Source of the DNA: Nereocystis luetkeana
Lineage: Eukaryota; Sar; Phaeophyceae; Laminariales; Laminariaceae
Assembly: GCA_031213475.1 (NCBI GenBank)
Contig: JARUPZ010000017.1
Coordinates: 5,493,548 to 5,557,547 of the forward strand
Direction: 5' to 3'
Length of the DNA: 64,000 nucleotides
Part shown: in pieces, positions 1 through 11,137 of the stretch
Position numbering within the stretch: position 1 is the stretch's first letter
How the letters are laid out: each line of letters begins with the position of its first letter
Program-made: the position numbers and the translations under genes
Notes under the pieces: model-generated
What the model was told of the DNA's origin: nothing
The model's database searches: none
The model's input: the letters and a program-made list of their open reading frames with translations, nothing else

Positions 1-2496
1 AGTGTGCGCGCAGGTCATGGGTCTCCGTGCACCGTCTTCCTGCCGCTCTTCGTGGCCGCCTCGTCGCCTTGGCCCAATCCGCCCGCTCCTTTGCACGTGC
101 TCTCGTTGCCATTCCTTTCCAGTCGATTCCCTTTCTCCGCCATCCTGAAAAACAAAATATTCCTCGCACTTACTTGCGTTTCTCATCTGAAAAATTTAAT
201 TTACCGCGCAGGGGGAGGTCAATCCGTCTCTCGCCCGCACGTCGATGCTCGGTCTCCCTCCTCCCTCGTCGTCGAATCCAGCCTCCTACCGGCGCAATAG
301 ACTGTGCCGTCGTGTGGGTTGTGGTGGCCCTGCCTCCGCGCACGGACAGCCCGATTGAGCATTGCTGCTCTGCCGCAGGTGCCTAAAAAAGACGCGCGAA
401 TCGTGGGTCTCCGTGCCTGACGCACCACGTACGACCCAACTCTACAGCCGCCTTAGGCTCGCGGCCACAGGCAGCAACAGCAAGGTATACCTCCTTGAGG
501 GTGAGTCCGGCCTTACACCCGCCAGAAAGACCTACCCCATTCGGTAAAAGCCAGATAGGGCATGCCTCGCAGCATTCCTTGCCGAGGCAGCGAGGGGAAC
601 GGAATAATACCTGCCACCAATTGCGCCCAGGCAGAGGGATCGAGGGAACCAGTTTTGTCGTCACGTACGTGCTCGGTGTGAGGTGTGCGGTGTACGTGAA
701 AGGGTTTATTGAAACATACATGACGTTCGACAGACGTTTACTGCTGCTGCTATATATACTGCCGCTGCTGTTGCTGCTGCTGAGGTGGAGAAAATCTTAA
801 ACTAGAAAAGCGGGCCATTTCAAAAGTGTTGATATTCTCCACTCAGACGAAATTCAGCGGAGACATGTTTTTGTTGTTGAAAGTGCTCTTCATATCAAAC
901 GGACATTTCAATACAAATCGAATACACAGCCGGGCATTGTGGGCCATTCCCGGTGCCGCACACCAAGGCGGAGGACTTGACTCTGTGGCTCTTGCCCGTT
1001 GCGATTGCCGGCTGCTGAGAGCGTGGGACTGGGCAACTGATTGGGTATGACACAAATATCTAGTACCAAAACTTATCCCAGGTAAACAGACCGTTGTGGT
1101 CACGCACATTGTCAACCGTCAAACGGCTTGGTGCAACGAGTACGACACCCGACAGATGTGTACAATGTTGCAACTGTAAACATTTGTCTTCTGTTGCTGC
1201 CGCTGCTGCTGAGGCTGCTACGGCTGATTCTTCTGCCGAGGTCGAAAACATATATACAGCAGGGGGAGTGTTCGAGGGTGGCGGGCTATTCCTGCTATTA
1301 TTATATTAATAACGAAAACAAAAACAGGAATGGGATTCTCCATGTTTGCTACTCGGCTCGGCGAGGCGGAAAAGGCAATCCCTGTTTTTTAGAGCCAACT
1401 CAGCGACATTCGATGCACCGAGCACCGCCACCGTGCTCGGCCGGGATGTAGACGTGCGTCGTCATGTACCCACGGACCCCTAGCATGTCTCGGGGCCGAA
1501 AGTGCGAGAAAGAAGCCTTAGCCGCCGGAGAGTAGCATGCTTAAAAAAAGAAGAATGCATAAAATACCTATACCTGGTACATATACCGACCATCTGCTCC
1601 CCTCGCTGCCACGGCAGGGAACGCTGCCGGGCATACTTCATCGCTTAGGGTAGACTGATATGGTACTGCTGCACCCTGTGGACGCGGGGCTTACCCGTGA
1701 CAGTGGTTTTGGATAGAACGCGGTAGATCAGACTCGGGCACCTACGATTCGCGAGTCTCCATTCTAGAGCAGTGGGAGAGCAGCAATGCTCACTAGGGAT
1801 TTCCGTGCGCGAGGCAGGTGCCACCACGAGCCGATCTACGGCACAGTATCACTGCGCCGGCAGCAGACTGGATCCGACGACTAAGGAGGAGGGAGACCGG
1901 GCGTCGAGGAGCGGGGGTTATACGTATTGAACTCACCCTCCACGATACGTTTTATCTCCAGATAGATCCGAATCGCAATTGCGAGGACCATATGATTTTG
2001 GGACGGTGGGTAAGGGGAATCGACTGGAAGGGAGTCGAAGCCTGTGCGATTGGTCGCGAGTGGACTAAATTGAGGAGGGCGCCAAGAACGGCAGCAGGGC
2101 GGCACGCGGAGATCCACGACTGGCACACACGCTAGCACAACAACAACAATCATCGGTGGTATTTCTTGATACGTGTACCAGGCAGTATAGTATCTGTTAT
2201 TTTCGTCACTGCGAGCTGGGCCAGCCGAAAGATGGATAAACCATCCGAAGGTCGTACCTCGGGAACCCTTCGAATTTGGCCTTGAAGTGCAGAGGCACCG
2301 ACCCTGTCACTACACTGCACGCGCAGAAACAAACACATATCAAAATCAAGAAATAATGTTTATATTATGACTCGAAGTCGACGATTTATCGACGGAAACT
2401 AAAAAAAAAACGATAATTATTTCACACAAATGTCTCAACAAAATCACCGTTCCCCATCGAGGCAACAAATAAATGGTAGAGTCGTAGCTGAAGACC
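1..2496. other. Non-coding stretch with a diverged long inverted repeat
   Basis: I recognise no gene here. Bases about 215-600 reappear inverted at about 1597-1935. The best-matching arms are 331-378 with 1775-1818, 250-300 with 1840-1900 and 573-598 with 1597-1620. CTG/CAG-rich low-complexity tracts lie at 738-784 and 1188-1240. One copy of the 9-bp palindrome-like motif TACCTGGTA is at 1571-1579. Short open frames on both strands carry no recognisable domain. Confidence 0.5.
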
Positions 2497-2499
2497 CTA

Positions 2500-2612
2500 T
2501 TACGGGGGACCATAGTTAATACCCTGGTAGGACCTATGGTATACATAAAAACCTATATATTCTACCACTTTTACTAACAATATTTGGTCCTATTAACTAT
2601 GGTCCCCCGTAA
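2500..2612. mobile_element. TA-flanked MITE, copy a
   Basis: This element of about 113 bp has terminal inverted repeats starting TTACGGGGGACCATAGTTAA and is bounded by TA on both sides, inside C-TA...TA-G. Compared with the other copies it carries an extra CCCTGGTA after TTAATA near 2520. The layout (TA target duplication, short, no ORF) is that of Tc1/mariner-type (Stowaway-like) MITEs. Confidence 0.85.
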
Positions 2613-5471
2613 TAGGAGAACATCGATATTACTTTAATTGCCCAATTCGCCACCCATGAAGAAATCTTGCTAAATCACGGTCTTTACACAATAAACAAGT
2701 AATTATGATAAATTTGGGTTTTTCTTATATGCCCGGCTGAATTTTGCGAGTTTTCATTCAAACCTTAAACCTCATATTTGGACCGCATGTATGTATGTGC
2801 CAATTGCCGGAGAACACGCCTTTGTGTTCTTGTTTTTATATACAGGTTATGGCCGTTCTTGTATTCTTCGGATTGTTGTATCGGTCATAATATCCCTTGA
2901 AGATATCTTATAAAACAAAAATAGAGAGTTTTCCGTTTGTTGGTTGGTGGTGCATGATCAAATTACGGTGTAAACAAATCACATCCCAATCTGTAATATT
3001 GAGCGGGGCATCGCCGATCAACAACCAAAAAACAGCACCTCGGCCGGCCCAGCTCGTAGTCTTTGAGGTGTTGGCAAGTTGTAAGCCCATAATAGGGAAT
3101 GGCCGTCGTTGATTGTCAGGGGCGTGTGCCGCGGTGCACCTCGTCAGTCAGTCCGGGAAGACGTGGCGATCGGTGGTGATCATAATATATATGGTGGATA
3201 GTGGTTCAATTGCCCTTGTCACTCCATCTCGGGGTGTCACAACCCTGATAGCCCTTCGGACAGCAGGCGTCTGCCTCTCTGTGTTCGCGACATTACTGTG
3301 TGATTTGTCCGATGCGGTGCAGGCAGCACTTCAGAAACCAACGGCTGTAGCCAGTAGCCAGTTGATTAGTTGTGGGAACGGGAGAAACAGTATGCTGTGC
3401 CTTGTAGTTGAGTGGGCATCCGCGGCAGGCCTTGTTAGCCCAGCTTGCACTTTGATTTTACTTTCAGATGTATGTGCTCGTCTTGTGTGTTTTTAAACTT
3501 TTGGTGTGATTCTAGGGGTGGGGAGTGTTTTTCACGATGGGAAGCATCTTACTTGCGAGATGAATTTTGATATTGTATGGAGTTTCCGATATACCTCAGA
3601 CTTCAGCACCTCTGCGTGGCCACGGACGCCTTGATCTTGGAGTTTTTGTGAGAACAACAATAATAGCAACCTCAGATGACGAGTTATGTTACTCTATAGC
3701 ACGGTAGAAGACTCTGCTCCCGAAGACGAATGCTAGAGCCGACTTTCCACAGACCCAGGAGGGCTTACAAAAGGGAGTCGATCGCCTTGGAAATATACTG
3801 ACGAGATAATCCCATAGCCGTATCAATTAGCGTATTGAGCTTCCCCTTCTATGGCAAGATCACCTCAGAAATTCTTCCGATGCGGTGTGTAATCATGCCT
3901 ATATAGTATGTTGTACGGTATGAATTCGACATATCTTCGAAATTTCGAAATATTCTCCCCATCTGATGTGCCGCTGTAAATGTGCATGCTGGATTTTCCG
4001 CGAGTAATATTTCCTCTCTCTGTGTCTTGTGTACGTCGTTGCTCGTTTCACAAAAGTGTGGAAAGGATGGAGGCACCCCACCAACAGCGACCGTTGTCGG
4101 AGGGCTCAGGCAACGACCACGTAAATCTGACAGGCACGTGAGTGTCTTACATATCACAATCGATCTGGACGAACACGCAACGTATGATAGATAGACTCTC
4201 GGTCTTCCCTATTATTGTCGGCAAATGGGTCACACCGCCCACAGCTAACCCACAAGCACAAAATAGTACAACCGAACGGGCCCAGATAAGGCACTGACGG
4301 ACGCTCGGGGATATTCGTGTACCTGCTATTATAATAGTTGATCTCCTCAATTATTGACTAAATACAAATTGATTCCTTGTCGTGTATTTGGGCCGCGTAC
4401 CCACCGACGATAATATTCCACGTTTATAGCCAGGTTTGGCGCACTCCTTGTCCCGAACGAGTGCACTTGCAGCAAGGACTGAAGCCCGAACGGCATATAT
4501 ATCGAGAGCAACCTGTAGAAACAGTGTGCATCAGCTGATATTTCACACGATAGAACACTCGCACCTGACTGCCTGGAATATGTCCGCAGCACTGCTTTCG
4601 AACCACTGCTATCACCGGGCCTTGTTATCACGCCCCGACAGCTGACCACCGGAGATAGAGAACAACCTTAAATAACAAACATCCACCCGCTTTATCACCA
4701 GCGATAAGGTGTATACCACACCCTACAGTAAGCCGCTCTGCGTAATATGAATCGAAGCATCAACACACCATCACCGGGGGGGTGTGCTATGCGCTGTCAT
4801 GTAAGGAACAGTTCATTCGATTTTTTGTTCGCGCCTACACCTAGGTCCTTCCGCTGAGCCCAATTCCAGATTAATCTGATTATTAATGCCCCCGGCTAGT
4901 ATTCAAAATGCGGTCGGTCGGGAACTTTCTCGTAGGAAGACCTTCATTTTCGTGCTCGGTTTATATCAACGTCGCGAGCGGTTGCTTTTCAGTTCGATTC
5001 GAATTTGTTGAAGCCGCATGGGCCAGACCAAAGTCTCCAGCTATGTATCCTCCACGTGAACCGGTCTCGCGCGCTCTTGGTCCGTCCTACTCTTGCTAGG
5101 AAACTCCACACACGCGGCACGCCAAAGTCGTCTGGTAGTTCTACGTGCAGCACTTGCTTTCGATGTGTTGACTCCAAGTCCACTGTAAACCCGGGTCAGA
5201 AGAACGGAGACAACAACAGTACCTCCACCGGTGGATACGTGACCAATGCAAGCTGGGCTGATCAGATCCAAGATGCTCATAATGCGTGGCGCCTCAAATT
5301 GCTGCAGGTGAAAATCGTACGTCTATACAGCCCAGTTGACGAACTCAGGTGTAGTACATTATTAGTATCGCCTGAAAGTAGTACTGGGCTTACTTTTTCC
5401 GAGTATGTTTTACACCAATACGCGACACCAGTCCAAGGGTCCCTTCGATCAAGAGAAAAACATCCTCTCTA
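2613..5471. other. Gene-poor stretch with one dispersed repeat
   Basis: Bases about 2945-3050 match 47180-47275, sharing the segment around AATCACATCCCAAT and the GAGCG(G/A)GGCATCGCCGATCAACA stretch, so this is a dispersed repeat. An open frame at 3113-3496 shows no domain. Apart from the exon candidate at 5200-5307 I see nothing else that I can support. Confidence 0.4.
5200..5307 (+). CDS. Candidate internal exon with a CAP-like HNxxR motif
   Basis: A 36-codon open stretch is bounded by a GGGTCAG acceptor and a strong CTGCAG|GTGAAA donor, both in phase 0. Its end reads QIQDAHNAWRLKLLQ. An H-N-x-x-R motif after an amphipathic helix is typical of the start of CAP (SCP/PR-1) secreted domains. 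The preceding residues are polar (Asn, Ser, Thr, Gly), as in linkers before such domains. I could not find the following CAP exon downstream, so the family call is weak. It may also be a chance open frame. Confidence 0.25.
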
Positions 5472-5579
5472 TTACGGGGGACCATAGTTAACAGGAGGAC
5501 CAAATATTGTTAGTAAGAATGGTTAAACGTATAGGTATTTATGTGTACCACAGGTCCTGTTAACTATGGACCCCCGTAA
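5472..5579. mobile_element. TA-flanked MITE, copy b
   Basis: About 108 bp with the same terminal inverted repeats as copy a. It is bounded by TA (5470-5471 and 5580-5581) with C to the left and G to the right, so the unfilled site was CTAG. Confidence 0.85.
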
Positions 5580-5582
5580 TAG

Positions 5583-7172
5583 CTGTCCTTTAAACATAGT
5601 TTTCCCCCGTTACTGTTCTAACTCCAATACAATTTCCGGTTCACTAACATTGGCTACTAATTCCTCCCCATAGGAAACGGCGCATTTCCTGCACCACGCC
5701 AGCATCGGCCGCGAATCCTGCAAAGCATCGCCTCTAGGGTAGTAGGAGCTTTTGTTTCGCCTCCTCCTCATGACTAAACGATGTCGCTCAGTAGCAAAAT
5801 CAATTTTTGGGGTATCAATTATAAGATGGGTTCCTGCAGGCCGCTACGAAACGTGTGCGGCATGGGGTCCAGATACGTCCGCCGAATACAGTTGAGCTGG
5901 GTGTTGTCGATGAAATCGAACTATGCAGTTTCCGGACCTTGAGAAGATCTCCATTTTTTGTTTTGAGTCATGTGTACTAGAGATAAAGAGGTTTCGTTAG
6001 GACCACGAGGCATCTTGCGTCATGCAAAAGGCTTCCGACCAAACTCGTGGCTTACAAAACACGGTTGCCTGTGACCTACGCTCTCCCAATCGGACGTGAA
6101 GATGCTGCTTCGAATATCAGGTGTAGTACTTTGCACTCGATAAATGCCGTTTAGGACATGAAGGGGGTCCTTGGAGGCCGCAAGGTTACCATAAGTAGTG
6201 CCCAAGGTTTAAGGACAGCTGAATACGAGGATGGTGGGCCAGCCGGTCGGTCTCGAGATATTTCCTCAGGCCGGGCACGTCCTACACATGTTTCGGAGTT
6301 ATTGTGTGGCTAATGTGTCTTTTGTTCGATTTCTTGTTAACCTAGACGTTATTTTCTCCCCGAGGATGTTCGTCGTCGCGTGCTGTATCTTGTTTCGCAT
6401 TTGTTGCTAGGGCACAGTTTATTGAGCAGCCGGGACACGGTTGGTGTTCCATCACAGCGTCAAACCCAAAGCTCTGTTGCCCACGCGTTGTGTCATTTGC
6501 AAGTTGGTGCATGTCACACCCAACTGTTGGAGAATAATATTGGTGCCCTACTTTCCTAGTGTACCACCGTATGCGGCAGCACTGAAAAATCTTGGCAGCA
6601 GCTTAAATGCTATAGGTACCATGCTTTGGTGTTGTTGTTGCACCAGGTACGACATACCTTGCCTCACGCAAGATTTTCAGTCACCCCCCAACCACGACTT
6701 GTTCAGAAGGTGCCGCGGAGCCTTGCATCGGCATGTGAGCTCGCTCTCAATATATTACAGTGTATTGTCGCTGGGGAATCCCATCGAAGTCGTACCCCCC
6801 TCAAAGTCGTACCCCCGGACCGATGTGTATCGGACAACCCCGTGACTCATCCCATGCCAACACCAACCCGTAACTGTATGAAGGCAACTACAAGACCTTG
6901 GCTAACCGAAGTAAGACCACGTTCCTGCCGTGTGCACTTCTTGTAGGCGCCAAAACATGAGCAAGAGTTTTGACACTTATTTTTATCACCGTGTTGGTAT
7001 AGCCGTTCACACGCAGAGTTCGTTTCGGAAGGTTCGACTTTGAAGTTGAAAACCAACTATTTTGTACCAGGTACCAGGTATAGACCTAACAATATAGCGT
7101 TTGAGATATGATTATCGCACGGCAGTATGTAGCCAAGATAGTACAATTTTACTCAACCGAGGCTACGACGCC
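5583..7172. other. No gene recognised
   Basis: Only short frames without domains are present. A direct duplication of AAGTCGTACCCCC lies near 6788-6818. Two overlapping copies of TACCAGGTA occupy 7065-7080. Confidence 0.4.
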
Positions 7173-7601
7173 ATGGCCCCCTCTATTCGCACGCGCCCCC
7201 GGCAGGCGCTGGCGTACGCCTCAGGCGAACACGACGACGCATCGGACAAAAAACCAAACCAAACGGAGACTTACCTTGATGCGATGACGCTCCCGTCCTT
7301 TCAGCCTCTGGCAATAGGCCACCCCGCTCTGACTGCCAATAGATCGCAGCCGGCGGCGAGCCCGACACACTCCGAGGGCCAATCGAATGGACAGGCTTCG
7401 ACAAACGAGGAGGCGCAGCGGGCGCGGTCGATGAATATTTACGCCTGCATCTTAGTTGTCATCGGGTACACCGTGGTAATCTGGAAGGAGCCATCCGCGA
7501 TGGAAAGGTACGACATTGATGAAACACACGATTTCAGAAGCGGTGAGACCAATGAGTGTGTATGGTGCCATTACGCCACGACATTGGGAATTGATGAATG
7601 A
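7173..7601 (+). CDS. Weak candidate for a small membrane protein or exon
   Basis: An open frame of about 142 codons starts at the ATG at 7173. Most of it is polar, with many Ser, Thr, Gln, Asp and Glu residues. One hydrophobic stretch, IYACILVVIGYTVVIW, near residues 89-104 could span a membrane and is followed by an acidic tail. The region is more GC-rich than its surroundings, as the clear coding exons of this window also are. I do not recognise a family. The opposite strand is open over part of it, so it may be a chance frame. Confidence 0.2.
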   Translation: MAPSIRTRPRQALAYASGEHDDASDKKPNQTETYLDAMTLPSFQPLAIGHPALTANRSQPAASPTHSEGQSNGQASTNEEAQRARSMNIYACILVVIGYTVVIWKEPSAMERYDIDETHDFRSGETNECVWCHYATTLGIDE

Positions 7602-10600
7602 GCGTTGGAATATTCGCTCGAGACGGACAATATGCCCGCCTGCTATTGCCTCGAAACCGTGCAGCGTTGGAATGTGATGTAAACAAATTGGTGCTTATGG
7701 TTCGCCCCCCACTTGCGTTGCGTACTAGGTCCGATTCTCTCCCTGTTTTCTTAAGTGCAAACCTAATCTCCTCACTACAACTCCCCACCGTCTATCCGTC
7801 CGCACGTTCGTCTGTCCGTCCCACCGTCCCTTCCTCCTTCCCCCGCTCCCTCCTCGCTTCTCCGATTTTTCTTTCAACTCCCCTCCATTCCTTCTTCCAT
7901 TCCGTTTTACACCTTGGGGTTGTTGCCTTTCTGCGCTTTCACTCCCAGAATTAGGAATATACTTACGCTGGACCGACACCCGGAAATCGAGCCCGGAGCG
8001 AGTGAGCCTACGCGCTCCGCTGCGTGGGGGAGAGAATTTCAAGACATGGTGGACGGGCCATGGATTTAAGAGCGTGTGCGGTGATTGAGAAGATGCTCCT
8101 GCAAGGCAGTTGGCGCTTCCAGTTCCGAAGGGCACGTGCTAGGATCGGTTGGTGTTTGGGATCAGAGGCGGACATTTCACCGATGAAACGTATCCGGTGC
8201 ATACGAGTGCTGGGATTTATTTGCACGGGAGATATACGTACAGTATAACCTCAGTACCCATATATATCCCGACTATAGATCCGTAATGTGTTTATCGTTG
8301 CCCAGGCGAGCTCAAACTGAACTCCCATGGGTTCTTGTCACCAGCTACAGGCAGCGCTAGTGTTTCACTCTCCAGGAGTGGCAGGACGTACCTCTGGCAA
8401 AGTGATCGTGCTCTTACTACGTGTTTGATGATGTTGGTTTCGCCGGTATTTGGTCTGAGGTGGTGTGTTCCCTGCTCCATCCGCAAGGAACACGCGGCAC
8501 ACCCTACATCCTGTGCGATTATGCAAGCAGGTCTTCAGTGGGTTGTTGTGCTTCGACTGCTTCAGCGTTCAGTGCGATCTCCACGCGGGCATACCGCTCC
8601 TCGCTTCTGTGTGTTTTCTTTATCACCGGAGTCCCAACTTCAGCAATGCCTGGTATGTACGGCATGGACATTAACCATATCCACCGGTTCAGAGGCTTGG
8701 CTTCGTTGCCGCGACGAGAGTTTGGGCCGCAGAAGTAAAGACCAGCAGCGACACGTTGATGAAGTTGTTGATGGCCACTGAGGGTAGGGGGAGGAACAAC
8801 TATAGGGAACACTAAAAAGACGGTTTCACCAAATATTTCGTGGAGATTTTGTTCTGACAGCTACCTATACACTGAGGGTCGGGGAGCGGGAGAAGGTTCC
8901 GAATGCCAAACCGTTTTCAGGCGATCGGCAAGGCTGTCCCCTATTTCGACCACTGGGACAGGAACGCTAATGGACACTATAGCCCACGGCTTCACCACGT
9001 CTGGCGGTTACGGGTTCAATTTTCAGTCTAAGAAATTTTAGCTGCGGGATAGCAGGGAGACGCCCGTAACTGCCCAACGTAATGGCTTCGCGACCATGCC
9101 GATAGGTGGAGTAGGCGAGTGAGCCGGGGGGCGCCGGCGGAATGAAAAAATTGCCGTTTCTCGACATCGTCCATATACATTCATGGCGGAAAACATGGGG
9201 CGCTCGTCACAACACTCTGATAGTCACACCTCAGCATTGGACACGAATCAAACCATCTCGTGCACAGAGCGACCCAGAGCCAGAACTCCTTAACGGTACG
9301 TTGTTGCTAATTTTGTCGATGGCGATAGCGTAGTGAGCTAAACACGTGGCAGTGCAGAAGCTGTACAATTAGTGAATGCCCCCGAAACACAAGAATTTCT
9401 AGGGTCAAACTAGTGATGACGAAAACGTGGTGCGAAGATTCGCGAAACCTCTGAGATACATATTGGCATCTCTGAACTTAAAAACGGAGGCTTGCCAAGA
9501 AACAGGTCGGGGGAACAAAAACTACAGTAAACCGATATCACTCCACATACCACGGAGAGAGAACCTTCTGCGAGTGCTGACCCTCTAGAACGATTGATTT
9601 TCTCCGATGACTATGAATCTTTTTTGCTTTACACCGGTGCCCCATTCACGCTGAGGCTTGACCTCATCGGTTCGATCGATGTTCTGCTGCGGTGCAAAGT
9701 TCCGGAGGTCCAGTACCGGCTATTATCGACCCGACCGATGTACTGCCGTCCAAGGCTTATTCTACCCAATATCCCTCCCTTGGTGAGGGAGAAGACTATT
9801 TTCTTGTACGGCTGGTAAACCCCATCTTACGGTAGGGGTTGCACGTGAGTGATCGACATTTTCTGACTCTTTCAGCTCCTACCCTCCAGTGGGAGATCTT
9901 CCAACTCGAATATTTGTATTGTGGCTACGTAGCGCGAGTATACCGTTCTTCGATCCCCTGTTGGGGGTGCCATACCGAGCGCCTTTCTGGAGGAGCGTTC
10001 CGTAGGGAAATATGTGAACTTGCCTAAAGGGCGTTGCGATGTGACCATCAGTCGGGACAACTGCTGCTCTGAGAGCTGCAGTCATTTAAGCTGGATGGCT
10101 CTGACACGAATCTTGCGCCGACGGAGGGTTCGGCTGAAGCGGATAGATGTGGTTGTTAAAAAGTCTCGGACGAACCGCTATGGCGTAGGCCCTATTGACT
10201 GCAATTGGTCATTTTAGAGGCGCTCGTGGCGGTAATTGATCCTGCCGATGCTGTAACAGCTGCTGCAATGCCCGAATCCGCCCAGGATATTGTTTTCGAA
10301 ATATCAATGGCGTCGGCACGGGCAATATTCAGTACGATTCAAGATCCTCTACATGTGGATGTCACCGGCACTTACTTGCTTGACCGACGGTCTGTGCATT
10401 GTTTTTGCACGATTTTAGTACTTCTTGTTGTAGAGATGCAGCAGTGCGAGGGGGGTCAGTCTGAGAACGATGCTCGTGTTGGTGACCAGCAAACCTATGC
10501 GCGGAAAGCCAGATGAGCGGAGGGTTGGAGCAAACCGTCTGTCTGTGTGCCCTTCAGTGATCCCGCTTTCGAGTCCGGATACCAGTCGCTAGGATTGGAT

Positions 10601-10800
10601 CTACGAAAAGCACTTTTCGAGTGAATATTTTACCACACGAGAAGAACGCCTATTATTCATCAATTGATCCACTGGAGTGATAACGGTAGGTTTCGTGAAG
10701 CATATATATGGCAGATCCTCGAAAGCGATTTCGCCGAGTTTGTTTTGTTTTCTATCACAGGGGGCAGGGCCACACAACGGCAGCGAATTCGAGGAGTTAT
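7602..10800. other. No gene recognised
   Basis: Overlapping open frames on both strands at 8300-8810 show no domain and no convincing splice context. A pyrimidine-rich tract of TCC and CGTC units lies at about 7790-7880. Nothing else can be supported. Confidence 0.4.
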
Positions 10801-10804
10801 TCGA

Positions 10805-11137
10805 TAGAGGCTCACCTTAATATTTCTGAGGCTCCTCACTTAACCCTTTTGGGACCCCAGTCCCGTTTTTGGGACAAACAACTTAGAATTAGAGTGTATC
10901 GTCCCAAATTTGGGAGTGCGGTTCTAAAAGGGTTGAAGACATACATACCTCACCCGAACACTGACTGCAGCAAAAAAAAAAATCATACCGAAAAATAATC
11001 CCATGGCCGAAGTATACAAAAATCTCATTTTTCGAAACAATATTGGTATTCTGACGATTTTGGGTTGAGGAACCCCGTCATTCAGAAACCATCTTAAAGC
11101 AAATATGCTACCTCTATCGTAGAACGCGCCATTGCCC
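10805..11137 (+). repeat. Dispersed repeat R2, copy 1, split by a hairpin element
   Basis: The sequence from CTCACCCGAA near 10950 to the CTATCGTAGAACGCG box near 11115 matches 35436-35632 and, more loosely, 63100-63213. The shared left flank (GAGGCTCCTCACTT) ends exactly where the hairpin element at 10844 begins. The other two copies run straight on at this point, so this copy is the filled site. No coding potential is evident. Confidence 0.65.
10844..10932. mobile_element. TTAA-flanked hairpin MITE, copy 1
   Basis: This 89-bp near-perfect palindrome has arms CCCTTTTGGGACC...GTTCTAAAAGGG around a central A/T-rich loop. It is flanked by TTAA on the left and TTGA on the right. A TTAA duplication with CCCTTT ends is the hallmark of piggyBac-type elements. 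It has no ORF and would be a non-autonomous derivative. Confidence 0.75.

Noticed and set aside
8292-8812. Overlapping frames on both strands
   Set aside because: Several compete in different frames and none shows a family motif or consistent splice sites.
10205-10516. Plus-strand 103-codon frame
   Set aside because: Ala/Val-rich on both strands, no domain, no good start context or splice sites.
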